Shown: positions 25,642-33,449 of the stretch, piece after piece
Layout: each line of letters begins with the position of its first letter
Numbering within the stretch: position 1 is the stretch's first letter
Notes under the pieces: model-generated
Database searches by the model: none
Told to the model about the DNA's origin: nothing
What the model saw: only the letters and a program-made list of their open reading frames with translations
NCBI GenBank assembly: GCA_964619675.1
Contig: CAZUEO010000022.1
Coordinates: forward strand, 1 to 40,376
Direction: 5' to 3'
Origin: JAPLMW01 sp964619675
GTDB taxonomy: Bacteria; Planctomycetota; Phycisphaerae; Sedimentisphaerales; UBA12454
Length of the DNA stretch: 40,376 bases
Translations under genes and position numbers: made by a program

Positions 25642-26207
25642 CGACTTTTGCCTTTGTTGATTTGCTGATGAATTTTTTTAAGAATATAAGCTTCAAGATT
25701 GCTGTCGCGCCCGATATCGACCCATTCCATAAGTTTCTCCTGGTCGTCTGAAAGCATTAACGTCTGTCTTGATTCGCTGCTTCTTGAGAACATACTGAAC
25801 GCTCTTGTGGTGCTGTCAATCTCCCTTTCCGGTATTGAAAGTCTTTCAATCGTAACGTTACAATCAATGCAAAGCTGGTCGTTTTTTTGACTAAAGTTAA
25901 GCACCGTTGTTCGCTGGATACTGTGAAGGTCTGCCAAAGCCCTGCTATATCCGTCGCGGTTGTCCTTTCTCCAAAACTCGAAGGACTGCCCGCCGGACAG
26001 CGGTTTTGTACGCATTAGGCCGGTAGCTATATCAGCTTTATCTACGATAAAATTCATCCTTAGCAGGACCAGCTCACTGTGCTTCATAGCTGATTGTAAG
26101 TCCAGATTGGCCAAACAGATAGGCTCGCGGCGAACCTGCTTTTGCGCGCAGCCGAATAGGAAACCAATCGCCGTAAACAGCGCCCAGATAACAACTTGCT
26201 TTGCCAT
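25638..26207 (-). CDS. Lipoprotein of unknown function upstream of galE
   Basis: 189 residues with a lipoprotein signal: hydrophobic residues 5-19 and lipobox LFGC with Cys20. The mature part has mixed alpha/beta character (RMNFIVDKADIATGLMRTKP looks like a short beta domain) and a charged C terminus. AAAGGA lies upstream of the ATG. The stop overlaps the galE start as ATGA. No family recognised; the location would be anchored in a membrane facing the periplasm. Confidence 0.75.
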   Translation of the reverse strand: MAKQVVIWALFTAIGFLFGCAQKQVRREPICLANLDLQSAMKHSELVLLRMNFIVDKADIATGLMRTKPLSGGQSFEFWRKDNRDGYSRALADLHSIQRTTVLNFSQKNDQLCIDCNVTIERLSIPEREIDSTTRAFSMFSRSSESRQTLMLSDDQEKLMEWVDIGRDSNLEAYILKKIHQQINKGKSR

Positions 26208-26690
26208 AGTTCAATCCTTTAAAAAATGGGTTCCAGAGATTATAAACTGTAAATCACAGAGTCTCCAGCGAAATCTTCAGGCCGTTTAAAGGCCTTCCCC
26301 GCCTGCGCGAGGACAAGTTTAAAATCTCACAACCACCTAAAAATGGGCGTTTTTGAGGGCAAAAACGATGCCTCTAAAACCAAACAGAAGAGATCTCAAC
26401 CCAGAGGGTACCAAAGGAGGGTCGGAAGGGAAAAATCGAAAATCGAGAGTCGAAAATTGAAATAGGTAAAAGTGAATAGTGAAAATTGAAAATTTTAGGA
26501 GCCGCTAAAGGCGGATTTATTTGTATAAAAAAACTCGCCATAAGTCATTTAAATGCACTAAAAAAACTGACGTAAGTCCTTAACTTTTTTCCAAAATAAA
26601 AGAGTTATAAAAGAATTTTTTAACAAAAAGCGCATGTTTTTTTTAAATTCGCGCAAGTTTTAAAAATCAGGCCAAAAATGAGGGTGAAAA

Positions 26691-26811
26691 ATTGCGCATT
26701 TGGTCGAAAAACGTGCGCTTTTTGCAAAAACTTTTTGGAATATGCGTTTTTAGCGAAATTCTTATCAGAAAAAATGCGCGTTTGGTCGAAAAACATGCGC
26801 ATTTTGTAAAA
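26691..26811. repeat. Two copies of a hairpin repeat with 84-base period
   Basis: Copies at 26691-26729 and 26775-26811 share TGCGC[AG]TTTGGTCGAAAA followed by AC[GA]TGCGC and TTTTG[CT]AAAAA. Each copy folds as a hairpin through GCGC arms. A degenerate relative with AAGCGCATG lies at about 26629. Confidence 0.65.
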
Positions 26812-27005
26812 ATAGTTATCGGTTATCAGTTATCAGAAATTCGGTTATCCGCTATCGGTTTTGCGGACAATTTCATTCAAGTTTCAAAATCAGCCATGGA
26901 TTTTTACGGTATTTTTTCACCACCGAACCACAGAGGTGTAAAAAATTCCGAATTAAAAAACACGAATTCCGAAACAATGGCAAATTATCAAAATTTGCAA
27001 TTAAA

Positions 27006-27375
27006 CGCTGCGCGGATTGAAGCGAAAAATGATAGTTGATAATCCCGCCGTCGTTCCCAAAAAACTGTGGCGGGCAAGTATCAATCAAAGTGAAAAAAAG
27101 CCGACATATAAAAAACACCGGATATTTAGCATAAAAATGATACTTGATAACTATCAAGCAAAGATGAGGAGAGCAATAGAATTAAAAATTCAAAGTTGAA
27201 AATGCAAAACCAAAATTCAAAAATTAAAATTAGACCCCGCAACACTGCGCGGATTGAAATTTAAGTGAAAAACGATAGTTGATAACTATCAATCAACGTG
27301 TGGGAAAACCGACAAGTAAAAAATAACTGGTCTGAAAAGCAATAGTTGATAATTATCAATCAAAGTGAGGGATAG
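27006..27375. repeat. Palindromic TTGATA..TATCAA repeat family, one copy with a nested insertion
   Basis: Units centre near 27040-27085, 27139-27160, 27276-27297 and 27345-27365. The core is TTGATAACTATCAA or TTGATAATTATCAA, the latter a perfect 14-base palindrome. Units 1 and 3 also share the lead-in GCGCGGATTGAA and a trailing AATCAA[AC]GTG segment. In unit 1 the core is split by 36 bases (27043-27078) that carry their own CCCGCC/GGCGGG ends. Confidence 0.6.
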
Positions 27376-27416
27376 ACAAGAGTTTAAAAGTTAATCTGCC
27401 GGAGGCGGACTAAAAA

Positions 27417-27566
27417 AAGTTGCAGTTGCCGGCGAGGGCTGCGATGACCCCGATGAGAACCTAAAAGGAACACATCCCGGTGAGATAGTTTTAAAGGAAA
27501 CATCTCACGGGACAGGTCTCACGGGGCAGGGGAACATTCGATTACCGAACCGAAGGCGGCAATTGC
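27417..27566. repeat. Left copy of a long imperfect direct repeat
   Basis: Starts CAGTTGCCGGCGAGGGCTGC, continues GATGACCCCGATGAGA and ends GAACCGAAGGCGGCAA. The same beginning and end recur at 30298-30440, with a different middle. It contains the hairpin CCCGGTGAGAT..ATCTCACGGG (27476-27511). Confidence 0.65.
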
Positions 27567-27716
27567 CTGCCAAAGTCTGAAATTTTTCCGTTGACTTTAG
27601 AAAAAGCAGGGGTAGAATTTGAATCTGCATTGAGGAAAGACATCATAGGAAGAAAGTGACTCGTCGCTGGTGACTCGTAACTCGTAGTCGCTACGGTGGA
27701 TTTGCGAAGCAGCGAG

Positions 27717-27748
27717 CCCCGATGAGATAGCAGCGGCATCTCACGGGG
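27717..27748. repeat. CCCC-GATGAGAT hairpin repeat
   Basis: CCCCGATGAGAT and ATCTCACGGGG form a hairpin around AGCAGCGGC with one bulged base. Related hairpins lie at 27476-27511, 30329-30360 and 30517-30574. Confidence 0.6.
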
Positions 27749-27904
27749 TGAAAATGAGCAACAGTAGAAAATTAAAAATATTTTAACATCGTGGACTTTT
27801 TTGATAGCCCCATTGTCCCTAATTATTTCCGATTTATTTTATTTATTTTTGGGGCGGTAGATTTTCAGTATTGCTCTGCTCAATTCAGAAAAGTTTAAAG
27901 CGTA

Positions 27905-29035
27905 TCAGTGTGGCAGCCTCTGCCGAATCCGAATCCAATCTGTTAAACGTCGCCCTTCCAATTTCAGAGTCTGGTTTCCATCTCGGACATAGGTTTCTTT
28001 ATCCAAATGTGTAATTTCCTTACAGGCTTTGACCTCTACTTGGCAAATAACTTTACCGTTAAATTCTTTAAACGTTATATTAATTTGACCGACTGGTTCT
28101 GGGTCAAATTGGTTCCTAATGAAATCACGCAGCCTCAGTTGAAACCCATCCTGGTTTTTTTTATGAACAAACATGAAGTCCTCTTTCAACCCTTTAATAT
28201 TACCATCGTCGGAAACGCCTATTAGCAGGGTTCCGCCCTTTGCATTAAGAAATCCAACTATAGTTTTTAGCGATTCCTTCAAAACATCTTCATCTTTCTG
28301 CTCAGTATAAATGCTATACATTAAGGTCTCTTTAAATTCCAGTGTTTGTCCTTCTGCTTGTTGCACCATCCATCTACCATCGTCGGTTTCCTGAAATTTA
28401 ATTTCCTGCTCTGTTTCTGCTGGCTCTTGCCTTACTTCCGTCTCTACAACTTTCTGGATTTTCTTGATTTTGTATATGGCATCAGATAGCGTTGCCGGCT
28501 CGGCGGTCTTTATGGCTTCTTGGATTTTCTCTGTGTCAATATAGGGTTTCATAAAGGGCAACCAAGGCGTTAAATCTGTATCCAGTTGAATTATCAAAGG
28601 CTGAATATAGTTTTTCCAGTAGAGTTGTCTTTGTTTGGCTGTATATTGATTCAGGAATTGCCGAAACTTCTTTTCGTCAAAGTTATATCTTGCAAATAAT
28701 CCTGTATGCTTGTTGGGGTTATACCACTCAATTCGCTCGGGTTTCTCACCGCAATCATCGGTATATCGATCTCCGAGATTCTGGGCAAATCGGCCACTAT
28801 TCAGTGACCCTGTTAGCGTAAAATAACTATCTACTATGCCGAAGTTATTCTCGCATTCTTCTCTATTGGTGTAGCTTAACCGAAGAAGATAAAGAGCGAT
28901 ATCTGTGCCCGCCTTGATAGCTTCAGACTGCACTTGTGTTAGAAAGCTCTTTTTTTTAAGCTGCTCTACTTCCCGCTTGAGCTTTTCAGCTTGTTCGATT
29001 AAGGCTTTAATGTCATTCAAATTTGGCTTCACCAT
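27905..29035 (-). CDS. AlbA_2 (Schlafen-like) putative nucleic-acid-binding protein
   Basis: 376 residues. An N-terminal coiled coil (about 8-30) leads to a unique helical domain (about 35-200), a short Glu/Gln-rich linker, and a C-terminal AlbA_2 domain (about 225-355). The last shows EGQTLEFKET, the FLNAKGGTLLIGVSDDG core, KGLKEDF and ETYVRDGNQT. Proteins with this domain are often labelled ATP-binding or transcriptional regulators, and some belong to anti-phage systems. The biochemical activity of this one is unknown. No helicase or nuclease motif was seen. A short reading frame ends three bases before its start. It stands alone between repeat arrays. Confidence 0.8.
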   Translation of the reverse strand: MVKPNLNDIKALIEQAEKLKREVEQLKKKSFLTQVQSEAIKAGTDIALYLLRLSYTNREECENNFGIVDSYFTLTGSLNSGRFAQNLGDRYTDDCGEKPERIEWYNPNKHTGLFARYNFDEKKFRQFLNQYTAKQRQLYWKNYIQPLIIQLDTDLTPWLPFMKPYIDTEKIQEAIKTAEPATLSDAIYKIKKIQKVVETEVRQEPAETEQEIKFQETDDGRWMVQQAEGQTLEFKETLMYSIYTEQKDEDVLKESLKTIVGFLNAKGGTLLIGVSDDGNIKGLKEDFMFVHKKNQDGFQLRLRDFIRNQFDPEPVGQINITFKEFNGKVICQVEVKACKEITHLDKETYVRDGNQTLKLEGRRLTDWIRIRQRLPH

Positions 29036-29038
29036 CCC

Positions 29039-29230
29039 TTACATCTTAAGCGAAAGCGGTCTAAAAGGCAATAATTGGCTATGAATTTCCTTGCGTGTCA
29101 GCAGGAAATATTCTATAATGACACGGTTATCAACGGAGAAGTAAGGAAATGCGATGTTGTTTTGAGGGTTTTCCAGCCGTTTCCAATCCAGCGGTGTTTC
29201 TACGCATGTTGTTCGGGAATTATCAAACAT
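29039..29230 (-). CDS. Possible short or truncated gene coupled to the AlbA_2 gene
   Basis: A 63-codon frame whose translation looks protein-like near the end (ENPQNNIAFPYFSVDNR, then EYFLLTRKEIHSQLL) and whose stop is three bases before the AlbA_2 start. It could be the remaining 3' end of a larger gene cut off near 29230, where a direct repeat begins. No family is recognised and it may be chance. Confidence 0.25.
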   Translation of the reverse strand: MFDNSRTTCVETPLDWKRLENPQNNIAFPYFSVDNRVIIEYFLLTRKEIHSQLLPFRPLSLKM

Positions 29231-29248
29231 TAACAATTTTTGAAAGGG
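29225..29248. repeat. Left copy of a direct repeat flanking the PEP-CTERM gene
   Basis: AAACATTAACAATTTTTGAAAG here is repeated nearly exactly at 29838-29862, one copy on each side of the PEP-CTERM gene. Each copy also sits in the leader of the gene that follows. Confidence 0.6.
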
Positions 29249-29255
29249 AGAGGTG

Positions 29256-29846
29256 ATGAAAGGAATAGTGATATTATTTATTTTGGTGGGTGTATTTTCT
29301 GCTGCCAATGCAGACGTTTTGGATGTCCACACCGATATGTCAATCTATAATGGTTCTTATGAAGGTGGTCAGATCCGAAATGGATCAACACTGGATATGT
29401 ACGGAGGAACCATAACATCCGTTTTTGGACTTAGCTATGACTCACCAGAAAACATGTTAAATATGTACGATGGGTATATCCATTCTATTTCAGCTGGAGG
29501 TGGTATAATAAACATGTATGGTGGCGAAATTGAATATCTTGATGCAGGTATAAATAGTGTTTATTTATATGGTGGTAACATTCATACTATGGGAAGTTCT
29601 GATGCTCCAATACATGTTTATGGATATGGTTTTCAGTACATAGATAACCCTGGCCCAATTGGTCTTAACGATGGTTACTTAATCGGTTATTGGGAGGATA
29701 ACACTTCTTTTGACATTAGATGTGATGATTCTGCTGGTCTCTACAGCACTTATTATGACCATGTCATTTTACATGAAGTCCCCGAACCCGCCACGCTTTT
29801 ATTGCTCGGCTTGGGCGGATTGGTTTTAAGAAGAAAAAAACATTAA
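29256..29846 (+). CDS. PEP-CTERM sorted exported protein
   Basis: 196 residues: signal peptide (about 1-19, ending SAANA), a Tyr/Gly/Asn-rich middle of short repeats around MYGG (NMYDGYI, NMYGGEIEYL, YLYGGNI, HVYGYG) that suggests a small beta-solenoid, and a C-terminal PEP-CTERM signal: VPEPATLLLLGLGGLVL then RRKKH. This signal directs processing by an exosortase in the membrane, usually for surface or extracellular-matrix proteins. The enzyme is not in this window. The start is ATG 29256, with AGGGAG five bases upstream, rather than the GTG just before. It is flanked by a near-identical direct repeat. Confidence 0.85.
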   Translation: MKGIVILFILVGVFSAANADVLDVHTDMSIYNGSYEGGQIRNGSTLDMYGGTITSVFGLSYDSPENMLNMYDGYIHSISAGGGIINMYGGEIEYLDAGINSVYLYGGNIHTMGSSDAPIHVYGYGFQYIDNPGPIGLNDGYLIGYWEDNTSFDIRCDDSAGLYSTYYDHVILHEVPEPATLLLLGLGGLVLRRKKH

Positions 29847-29862
29847 CAATTTTTTGGAAAGA
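29838..29862. repeat. Right copy of the direct repeat flanking the PEP-CTERM gene
   Basis: AACATTAACAATTTTTTGGA followed by AAG; it differs from the left copy (29225-29248) by single added bases. It spans the end of the PEP-CTERM gene and the leader of the next gene. Confidence 0.6.
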
Positions 29863-29869
29863 ACTGAAG

Positions 29870-30130
29870 ATGAAAAAGATTCTAAAGCGACTGTTGTTAG
29901 TGCTGAGCGCGGTGGCCGTGCTGGGCCTGGCCGGCTGCGATAATGACAAAGGCCCTATGCAGACAGCAGGCGAAAAGACAGACAATGCCGTCGAGACGGC
30001 CGGCCACGCCGTCAAGGGCGCCGCTGAGAAAACCGGCGACGTTATTAAAGCAGGTGCTGAAAAGACAGGCGATGCTGTTAAAGGCGCTGGTGAGAAAACC
30101 AAAGACGCAGTGGACAACACGGTCGATTAG
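29870..30130 (+). CDS. Small lipoprotein with 11-residue amphipathic repeats
   Basis: 86 residues: lipoprotein signal with lipobox LAGC (Cys23), then a mature part built of helical 11-mer-like repeats (EKT.DAV..AG, EKTGDVIKAGA, EKTGDAVKGAG, EKTKDAV). This pattern is shared with entericidin-like and LEA-like stress proteins. A membrane-anchored, stress-linked role is inferred only from composition. It begins 23 bases after the PEP-CTERM gene on the same strand. A CCGCC-GGA-GGCGG hairpin (30134-30146) follows the stop, without a T run. Confidence 0.75.
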   Translation: MKKILKRLLLVLSAVAVLGLAGCDNDKGPMQTAGEKTDNAVETAGHAVKGAAEKTGDVIKAGAEKTGDAVKGAGEKTKDAVDNTVD

Positions 30131-30297
30131 AGGCCGCCGGAGGCGGAGAACAGTTGAGCAGGTGAGCAGTAGAACAGGTGACCCCGCACCTATTTGTACC
30201 GTGATTTTGCACATTATCAAATCGCAGGGCAACTTCATAACTAATTCATTATTATTACTGTTCTTATGCACAAAACAAATAGATGCGGGGCCAAGGA

Positions 30298-30440
30298 AAA
30301 TTACAGTTGCTGGCGAGGGCTGCGATGACCCCGATGAGATAGCTACGGCATCTCACAGGGCAAGGGAACAAGCAATATTACGCAGTCCTTAAGGGACGGA
30401 GTAAAGTAAAAATAATTCCGAACCGAAGGCAGCAACTGAT
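30298..30440. repeat. Right copy of the long imperfect direct repeat
   Basis: Starts CAGTTGCTGGCGAGGGCTGC, continues GATGACCCCGATGAGATAGC and ends CCGAACCGAAGGCAGCAACT, matching both ends of 27417-27566. It contains the hairpin CCCCGATGAGAT..ATCTCACAGGG (30329-30360). The two copies bracket the AlbA_2, PEP-CTERM and small lipoprotein genes. Confidence 0.65.
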
Positions 30441-30516
30441 TCCGCTTTACCCCTCATTCACATTCGGGGCTCTGTTAACCCCCAAAAAATCATTAAGGTA
30501 AAGCAACCGTTTTTGT

Positions 30517-30574
30517 CCCCGGTGAGGTAGTCTAAAAGATATTCCAGGAAGCAGCCTTAGGACACCTCACAGGG
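30517..30574. repeat. Variant hairpin repeat with a changed base pair
   Basis: CCCCGGTGAGGT pairs with ACCTCACAGGG over a longer loop. Compared with the other copies, TGAGAT/ATCTCA has become TGAGGT/ACCTCA, so both partners of one pair changed together. Confidence 0.6.
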
Positions 30575-30722
30575 CAGGCGAAAAAACTAAATTCTAAATC
30601 CTAACTCCTAATTTTAGATGGAGTTATAAATATTTGATTTAAAAATCAGAATTTGACGAAGTAATATATGGCAATGAAACAGATGTGCTCAAATAGCTCA
30701 AAAAACGAGGTTTTTTGGGACT

Positions 30723-30768
30723 ATTCCCGCCAAAGGCGGGAATGATGCCCCCGGCACAGGTCCGGGGG
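30723..30768 (+). terminator. Tandem hairpins before the recombinase gene, possible terminator
   Basis: ATTCCCGCC-AAA-GGCGGGAAT (30723-30743, perfect) is followed by CCCCCGG-CACAGGT-CCGGGGG (30748-30768, perfect), then TTAATCTTTTT. The second hairpin plus T-rich tail could end upstream transcription on the plus strand. Confidence 0.45.
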
Positions 30769-30795
30769 TTAATCTTTTTGGGTAGAGTTTATTAG

Positions 30796-31731
30796 ATGTC
30801 TATACAGGTTCAAAATTTAAATACGAAACTGGCAGAACAATCGCTGGGCAAGATTGTTAAGGCTTTCCTCGATTACCTTAATATCGAGGCAGGACTAAGC
30901 GAAAATACAATACTCGGTTACGGACGCGACCTTAGAGACTTTGCCGGCTACTGCCTGTCGAAAAGCATTAAAAAGCCCGACAGCATACGCACTGAAACAC
31001 TCTTCGGCTATGTAAAAAACCTTGCTCGGCAGAACAAGGCCGAGGCTTCTATAAACCGCGCTGTAGTTGCGATAAAGATGTTCCTGCGATTCTGCAAAAT
31101 GATGGGGCATATAGAAGATGACCTGACCGTCTTTTTGGAAAGCCCAAAACTATGGCAGAAACTGCCCATAGTCTGCAATAAAGACCAGGTTGCGAGACTC
31201 CTAAGCTCGCCTGACGAAAAAGAACCTTACTATCTTAGAGACCGCGCCCTCTTGGAGCTGCTTTACGCTACCGGAACAAGGGCAAGTGAGATCGCAGGCC
31301 TGAGAGTCGGCGATATAAATTTAAAAATCGGTTATGTCCGGTGCCTCGGTAAGGGGAAAAAAGAACGGGTAATCCCGCTTAACAGGACCGCAGCAGAGGC
31401 AATCGAAGAATACATTCGCCAGCTAAGGCCCAAGCTTGTTAAGCCTGCCAGCAAAGATTGCCTGCTTTTAAGCAGGACTGGCAGGCCGCTTAGCAGGATT
31501 GAAATATGGCGGCTGGTAAAGAAATACGCGCGGTTGTCGGGCTTGCCCAGGCAAATGACGACGCATACGCTAAGGCACTGCTTCGCAACGCATCTTTTAA
31601 GCGGCGGAGCGGATTTACGCAGCCTGCAGGAGATGCTCGGCCATGTTGATATAGCAACAACACAGATATATACACACGTTGACCAGGAAAGACTGAGAAA
31701 GATGCATAAAAAGTACCATCCAAGACCATAA
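30796..31731 (+). CDS. xerC: Xer-type tyrosine recombinase
   Basis: A 311-residue site-specific recombinase of the XerC/XerD kind, which resolves chromosome dimers at dif during division. The N-terminal SAM-like core-binding domain spans about 20-105. The catalytic domain carries all residues expected: Arg162 (ATGTRASEIAGLR), Lys186 (GKGKKER), His257-x-x-Arg260 (HTLRHCFATHLLSGGADL), His283 (LGHVDIATTQ) and Tyr292 (IYTHV). The length and the GGADLRSLQEMLGH block fit a chromosomal Xer better than a phage integrase. XerC versus XerD cannot be settled from this sequence. No dif-like site was recognised nearby. A DUF503 gene follows after 43 bases. Confidence 0.92.
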   Translation: MSIQVQNLNTKLAEQSLGKIVKAFLDYLNIEAGLSENTILGYGRDLRDFAGYCLSKSIKKPDSIRTETLFGYVKNLARQNKAEASINRAVVAIKMFLRFCKMMGHIEDDLTVFLESPKLWQKLPIVCNKDQVARLLSSPDEKEPYYLRDRALLELLYATGTRASEIAGLRVGDINLKIGYVRCLGKGKKERVIPLNRTAAEAIEEYIRQLRPKLVKPASKDCLLLSRTGRPLSRIEIWRLVKKYARLSGLPRQMTTHTLRHCFATHLLSGGADLRSLQEMLGHVDIATTQIYTHVDQERLRKMHKKYHPRP

Positions 31732-31774
31732 GAAATTTAAAATTTAATATTTAAAATTTCAAATCAACTTATAT

Positions 31775-32071
31775 ATGTTCACAGGGACTGCTAAAGTTTG
31801 TATTCATCTTCAGGGTGTGATGACCTTGAAGGACAAAAGAAGAATCGTCAAGAGCCTGATTGGGAGACTCAAGAGCCGGTTTAACGTTTCCGCTGCGGAG
31901 ATTGACAGGCTCGATAATAAACGAATGGCGGTTATCGGGTTTGCAGTTGTATCAAACGACAGGACGTTTACCGTCAGCCAGCTCGATACGATTATGAAGT
32001 TTATATACAACGATGGGAGATTTTATGTTGGTGATGTGAAAACCGATGTGTTTGCATTTGAAGAAGATTAA
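31775..32071 (+). CDS. DUF503 (YlxP-like) small protein
   Basis: 98 residues with the DUF503 pattern: an N-terminal strand (GTAKVCIHLQGVMTLKDKRR), the SLIGRLKSRFNVSAAEID helix, and VIGFAVVSNDRTF. The fold is ferredoxin-like. In many bacteria the gene (ylxP) sits near ribosome-assembly genes such as rbfA, and the function is not firmly known. Here it follows the Xer gene instead. Confidence 0.88.
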   Translation: MFTGTAKVCIHLQGVMTLKDKRRIVKSLIGRLKSRFNVSAAEIDRLDNKRMAVIGFAVVSNDRTFTVSQLDTIMKFIYNDGRFYVGDVKTDVFAFEED

Positions 32072-32100
32072 GACCGCTCACTTACGTTCGCGGCTCTGAA

Positions 32101-32122
32101 CCCCCCACCGCGGGGGTGGGGG
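32101..32122. terminator. Strong hairpin between convergent genes, probable bidirectional terminator
   Basis: CCCCCACC (32102-32109) pairs perfectly with GGTGGGGG (32115-32122) around a five-base loop, lying between the DUF503 stop and the MFS transporter stop. On the plus strand ATTTTT follows about seven bases later. Confidence 0.6.
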
Positions 32123-33346
32123 CTAAACGATTTTTGAATTATTAGAGGGGACCTTTAGAGATTTCCATAAGAGAATCTGAATCAGGCCGGCTGTAATAAT
32201 GACGGCACAGGCAAATTTATACGGCGAATATCTGCCAAAGGCGTCGCTGAGCATTCCGCCAACGATAGAGCCCGTTGCAAAACCGGCGCCTAAGAGCATT
32301 TCGTGAACGGCCATAAGGCCTGAGCGCTTTTTGCCGCCTGAGACGCCATAATACTGATGTGAGCTGTATGCGACACTATAACAAATGCTGGACAGGCCTG
32401 CCGCCAAAAGCTGGATTAAGAGATTAGCGGATAGAATAATCATGAGCATACATATTACAAGCAAGGCCTGCGATGCGGCAAAAAGGCCTTTTTTGTAGTG
32501 CCAGTAATGACTTCTGCCCATCAGCCAGAAAACCACGATATTGAAAATGCACATAATCGCTACCGACCAGCCGTAAACCGATTCAGGAAAGCCAAGCTCG
32601 AATTTATACAGAATGCCGAGCTGGCTCCTGAATATTCCCACGCATATAAAGGTTGCGAGGAGCGCGACGCGAGACATCCAGAGAAATTGCCTCTTTTCCT
32701 GCAGGGGTTCCTGCCTGATAGAGTCGGGGGCATTGTTTTGCTGCGGCTGGGGGTCTTTGCTTATGCACCTGGCGGCAGAGGCCGCTACAAAACAGCCGAT
32801 TGCCATTAAACCGGCGATTGCGAGCGGCAGAAGATAATCAATTTCCATAAGATAGCCGCCGACAATCGGCAAAACCATATTTGCGCTTGCCCAGGTTGCA
32901 TTGTAAAAGCCCAGCCTTCTTGTAAGCTCAGCGCCTTCGTGGCCCGTCGATATCCAGCCCATCATTACCGGCCAGAAAAACGCTGTGATAACGCCGGTCA
33001 TCGACATCAGGAAAACCAGCCATGTTATGGGGCTGGGGAATATGCCGCTGCTATCCCCATAGTGGACAGTAGCCAATAAGCCGATTACAACAAAAATTTG
33101 CGCTGCGGTACTGAGCACCAGGACCTTTTTGGGTTTGAAACTGTCGATTACCGTGCTGAGCAGAATACAAAAAATGACATATACCCCCATCTGCCCCATA
33201 AAACAGAGCCCTACCTGGGTGTCACTGCCGCCCAGAGCCTTGACGATAAACGGCATAACAAGCCATATGAGCTGAATGCAGGAGCTCATAAAAAAGGTCG
33301 CAAGGCACAGCCGCAGAAAATTTTTATCTTTGAATAACTGCTGCAT
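32123..33346 (-). CDS. Major facilitator superfamily transporter
   Basis: 407 residues with 12 hydrophobic segments and a charged central loop (about 195-215, CISKDPQPQQNNAPDSIRQE) between the two six-helix halves, typical of MFS transporters in the inner membrane. The segment after helix 2 (DSFKPKKVLVLS) matches the usual cytosolic loop position. No substrate-specific motif was recognised. The start ATG at 33346 has no clear ribosome-binding site. Confidence 0.85.
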   Translation of the reverse strand: MQQLFKDKNFLRLCLATFFMSSCIQLIWLVMPFIVKALGGSDTQVGLCFMGQMGVYVIFCILLSTVIDSFKPKKVLVLSTAAQIFVVIGLLATVHYGDSSGIFPSPITWLVFLMSMTGVITAFFWPVMMGWISTGHEGAELTRRLGFYNATWASANMVLPIVGGYLMEIDYLLPLAIAGLMAIGCFVAASAARCISKDPQPQQNNAPDSIRQEPLQEKRQFLWMSRVALLATFICVGIFRSQLGILYKFELGFPESVYGWSVAIMCIFNIVVFWLMGRSHYWHYKKGLFAASQALLVICMLMIILSANLLIQLLAAGLSSICYSVAYSSHQYYGVSGGKKRSGLMAVHEMLLGAGFATGSIVGGMLSDAFGRYSPYKFACAVIITAGLIQILLWKSLKVPSNNSKIV

Positions 33347-33449
33347 AGATAATTATCTTCGCAGAAAACTAATCGGCTATAAAATTTTTCTTTTAAACAA
33401 ACAAAATAACAATGTAGAATATAAACAGTTAGTTTTGATGGTTTATCTT

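Larger units (their letters stand above)
26208..27904. other. Long non-coding, repeat-rich AT region
   Basis: About 1.7 kb without a gene I can support. From the left: a leader of the lipoprotein operon, a low-complexity AT stretch with the CCGC-TAAA-GGCGG hairpin near 26512, an 84-base-period repeat (26691-26811), a palindromic repeat family (27006-27375), and G+C-rich hairpin repeats (27417-27566, 27717-27748). Short reading frames here follow the repeats and look spurious. Confidence 0.7.
30131..30795. other. Non-coding gap with structured repeats
   Basis: 665 bases without a supportable gene. It holds the right copy of the long direct repeat (30298-30440), two hairpin repeats of the CCCC..TGAGAT family, and two perfect hairpins just before the recombinase gene. 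Confidence 0.7.

Noticed and set aside
26620..26802. 60-codon reading frame on the minus strand
   Set aside because: Its sequence simply follows the 84-base hairpin repeat, it has no ribosome-binding site, and it is low in complexity.
27006..27375. CRISPR-like array of palindromic repeats
   Set aside because: Spacing is irregular, repeats are diverged, there are only four units, and no cas gene is present.
29897..30392. Reading frames overlapping the small lipoprotein gene
   Set aside because: They are out-of-frame by-products of the 11-residue repeat and run into non-coding repeats.
30796..31731. Phage or integron integrase
   Set aside because: Length and motif blocks match XerC/XerD and there is no phage gene or integron repeat beside it.
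33276..33449. N-terminal extension of the DUF72 protein
   Set aside because: It overlaps the divergent MFS gene, is unlike the family N terminus and would make the protein about 58 residues too long.
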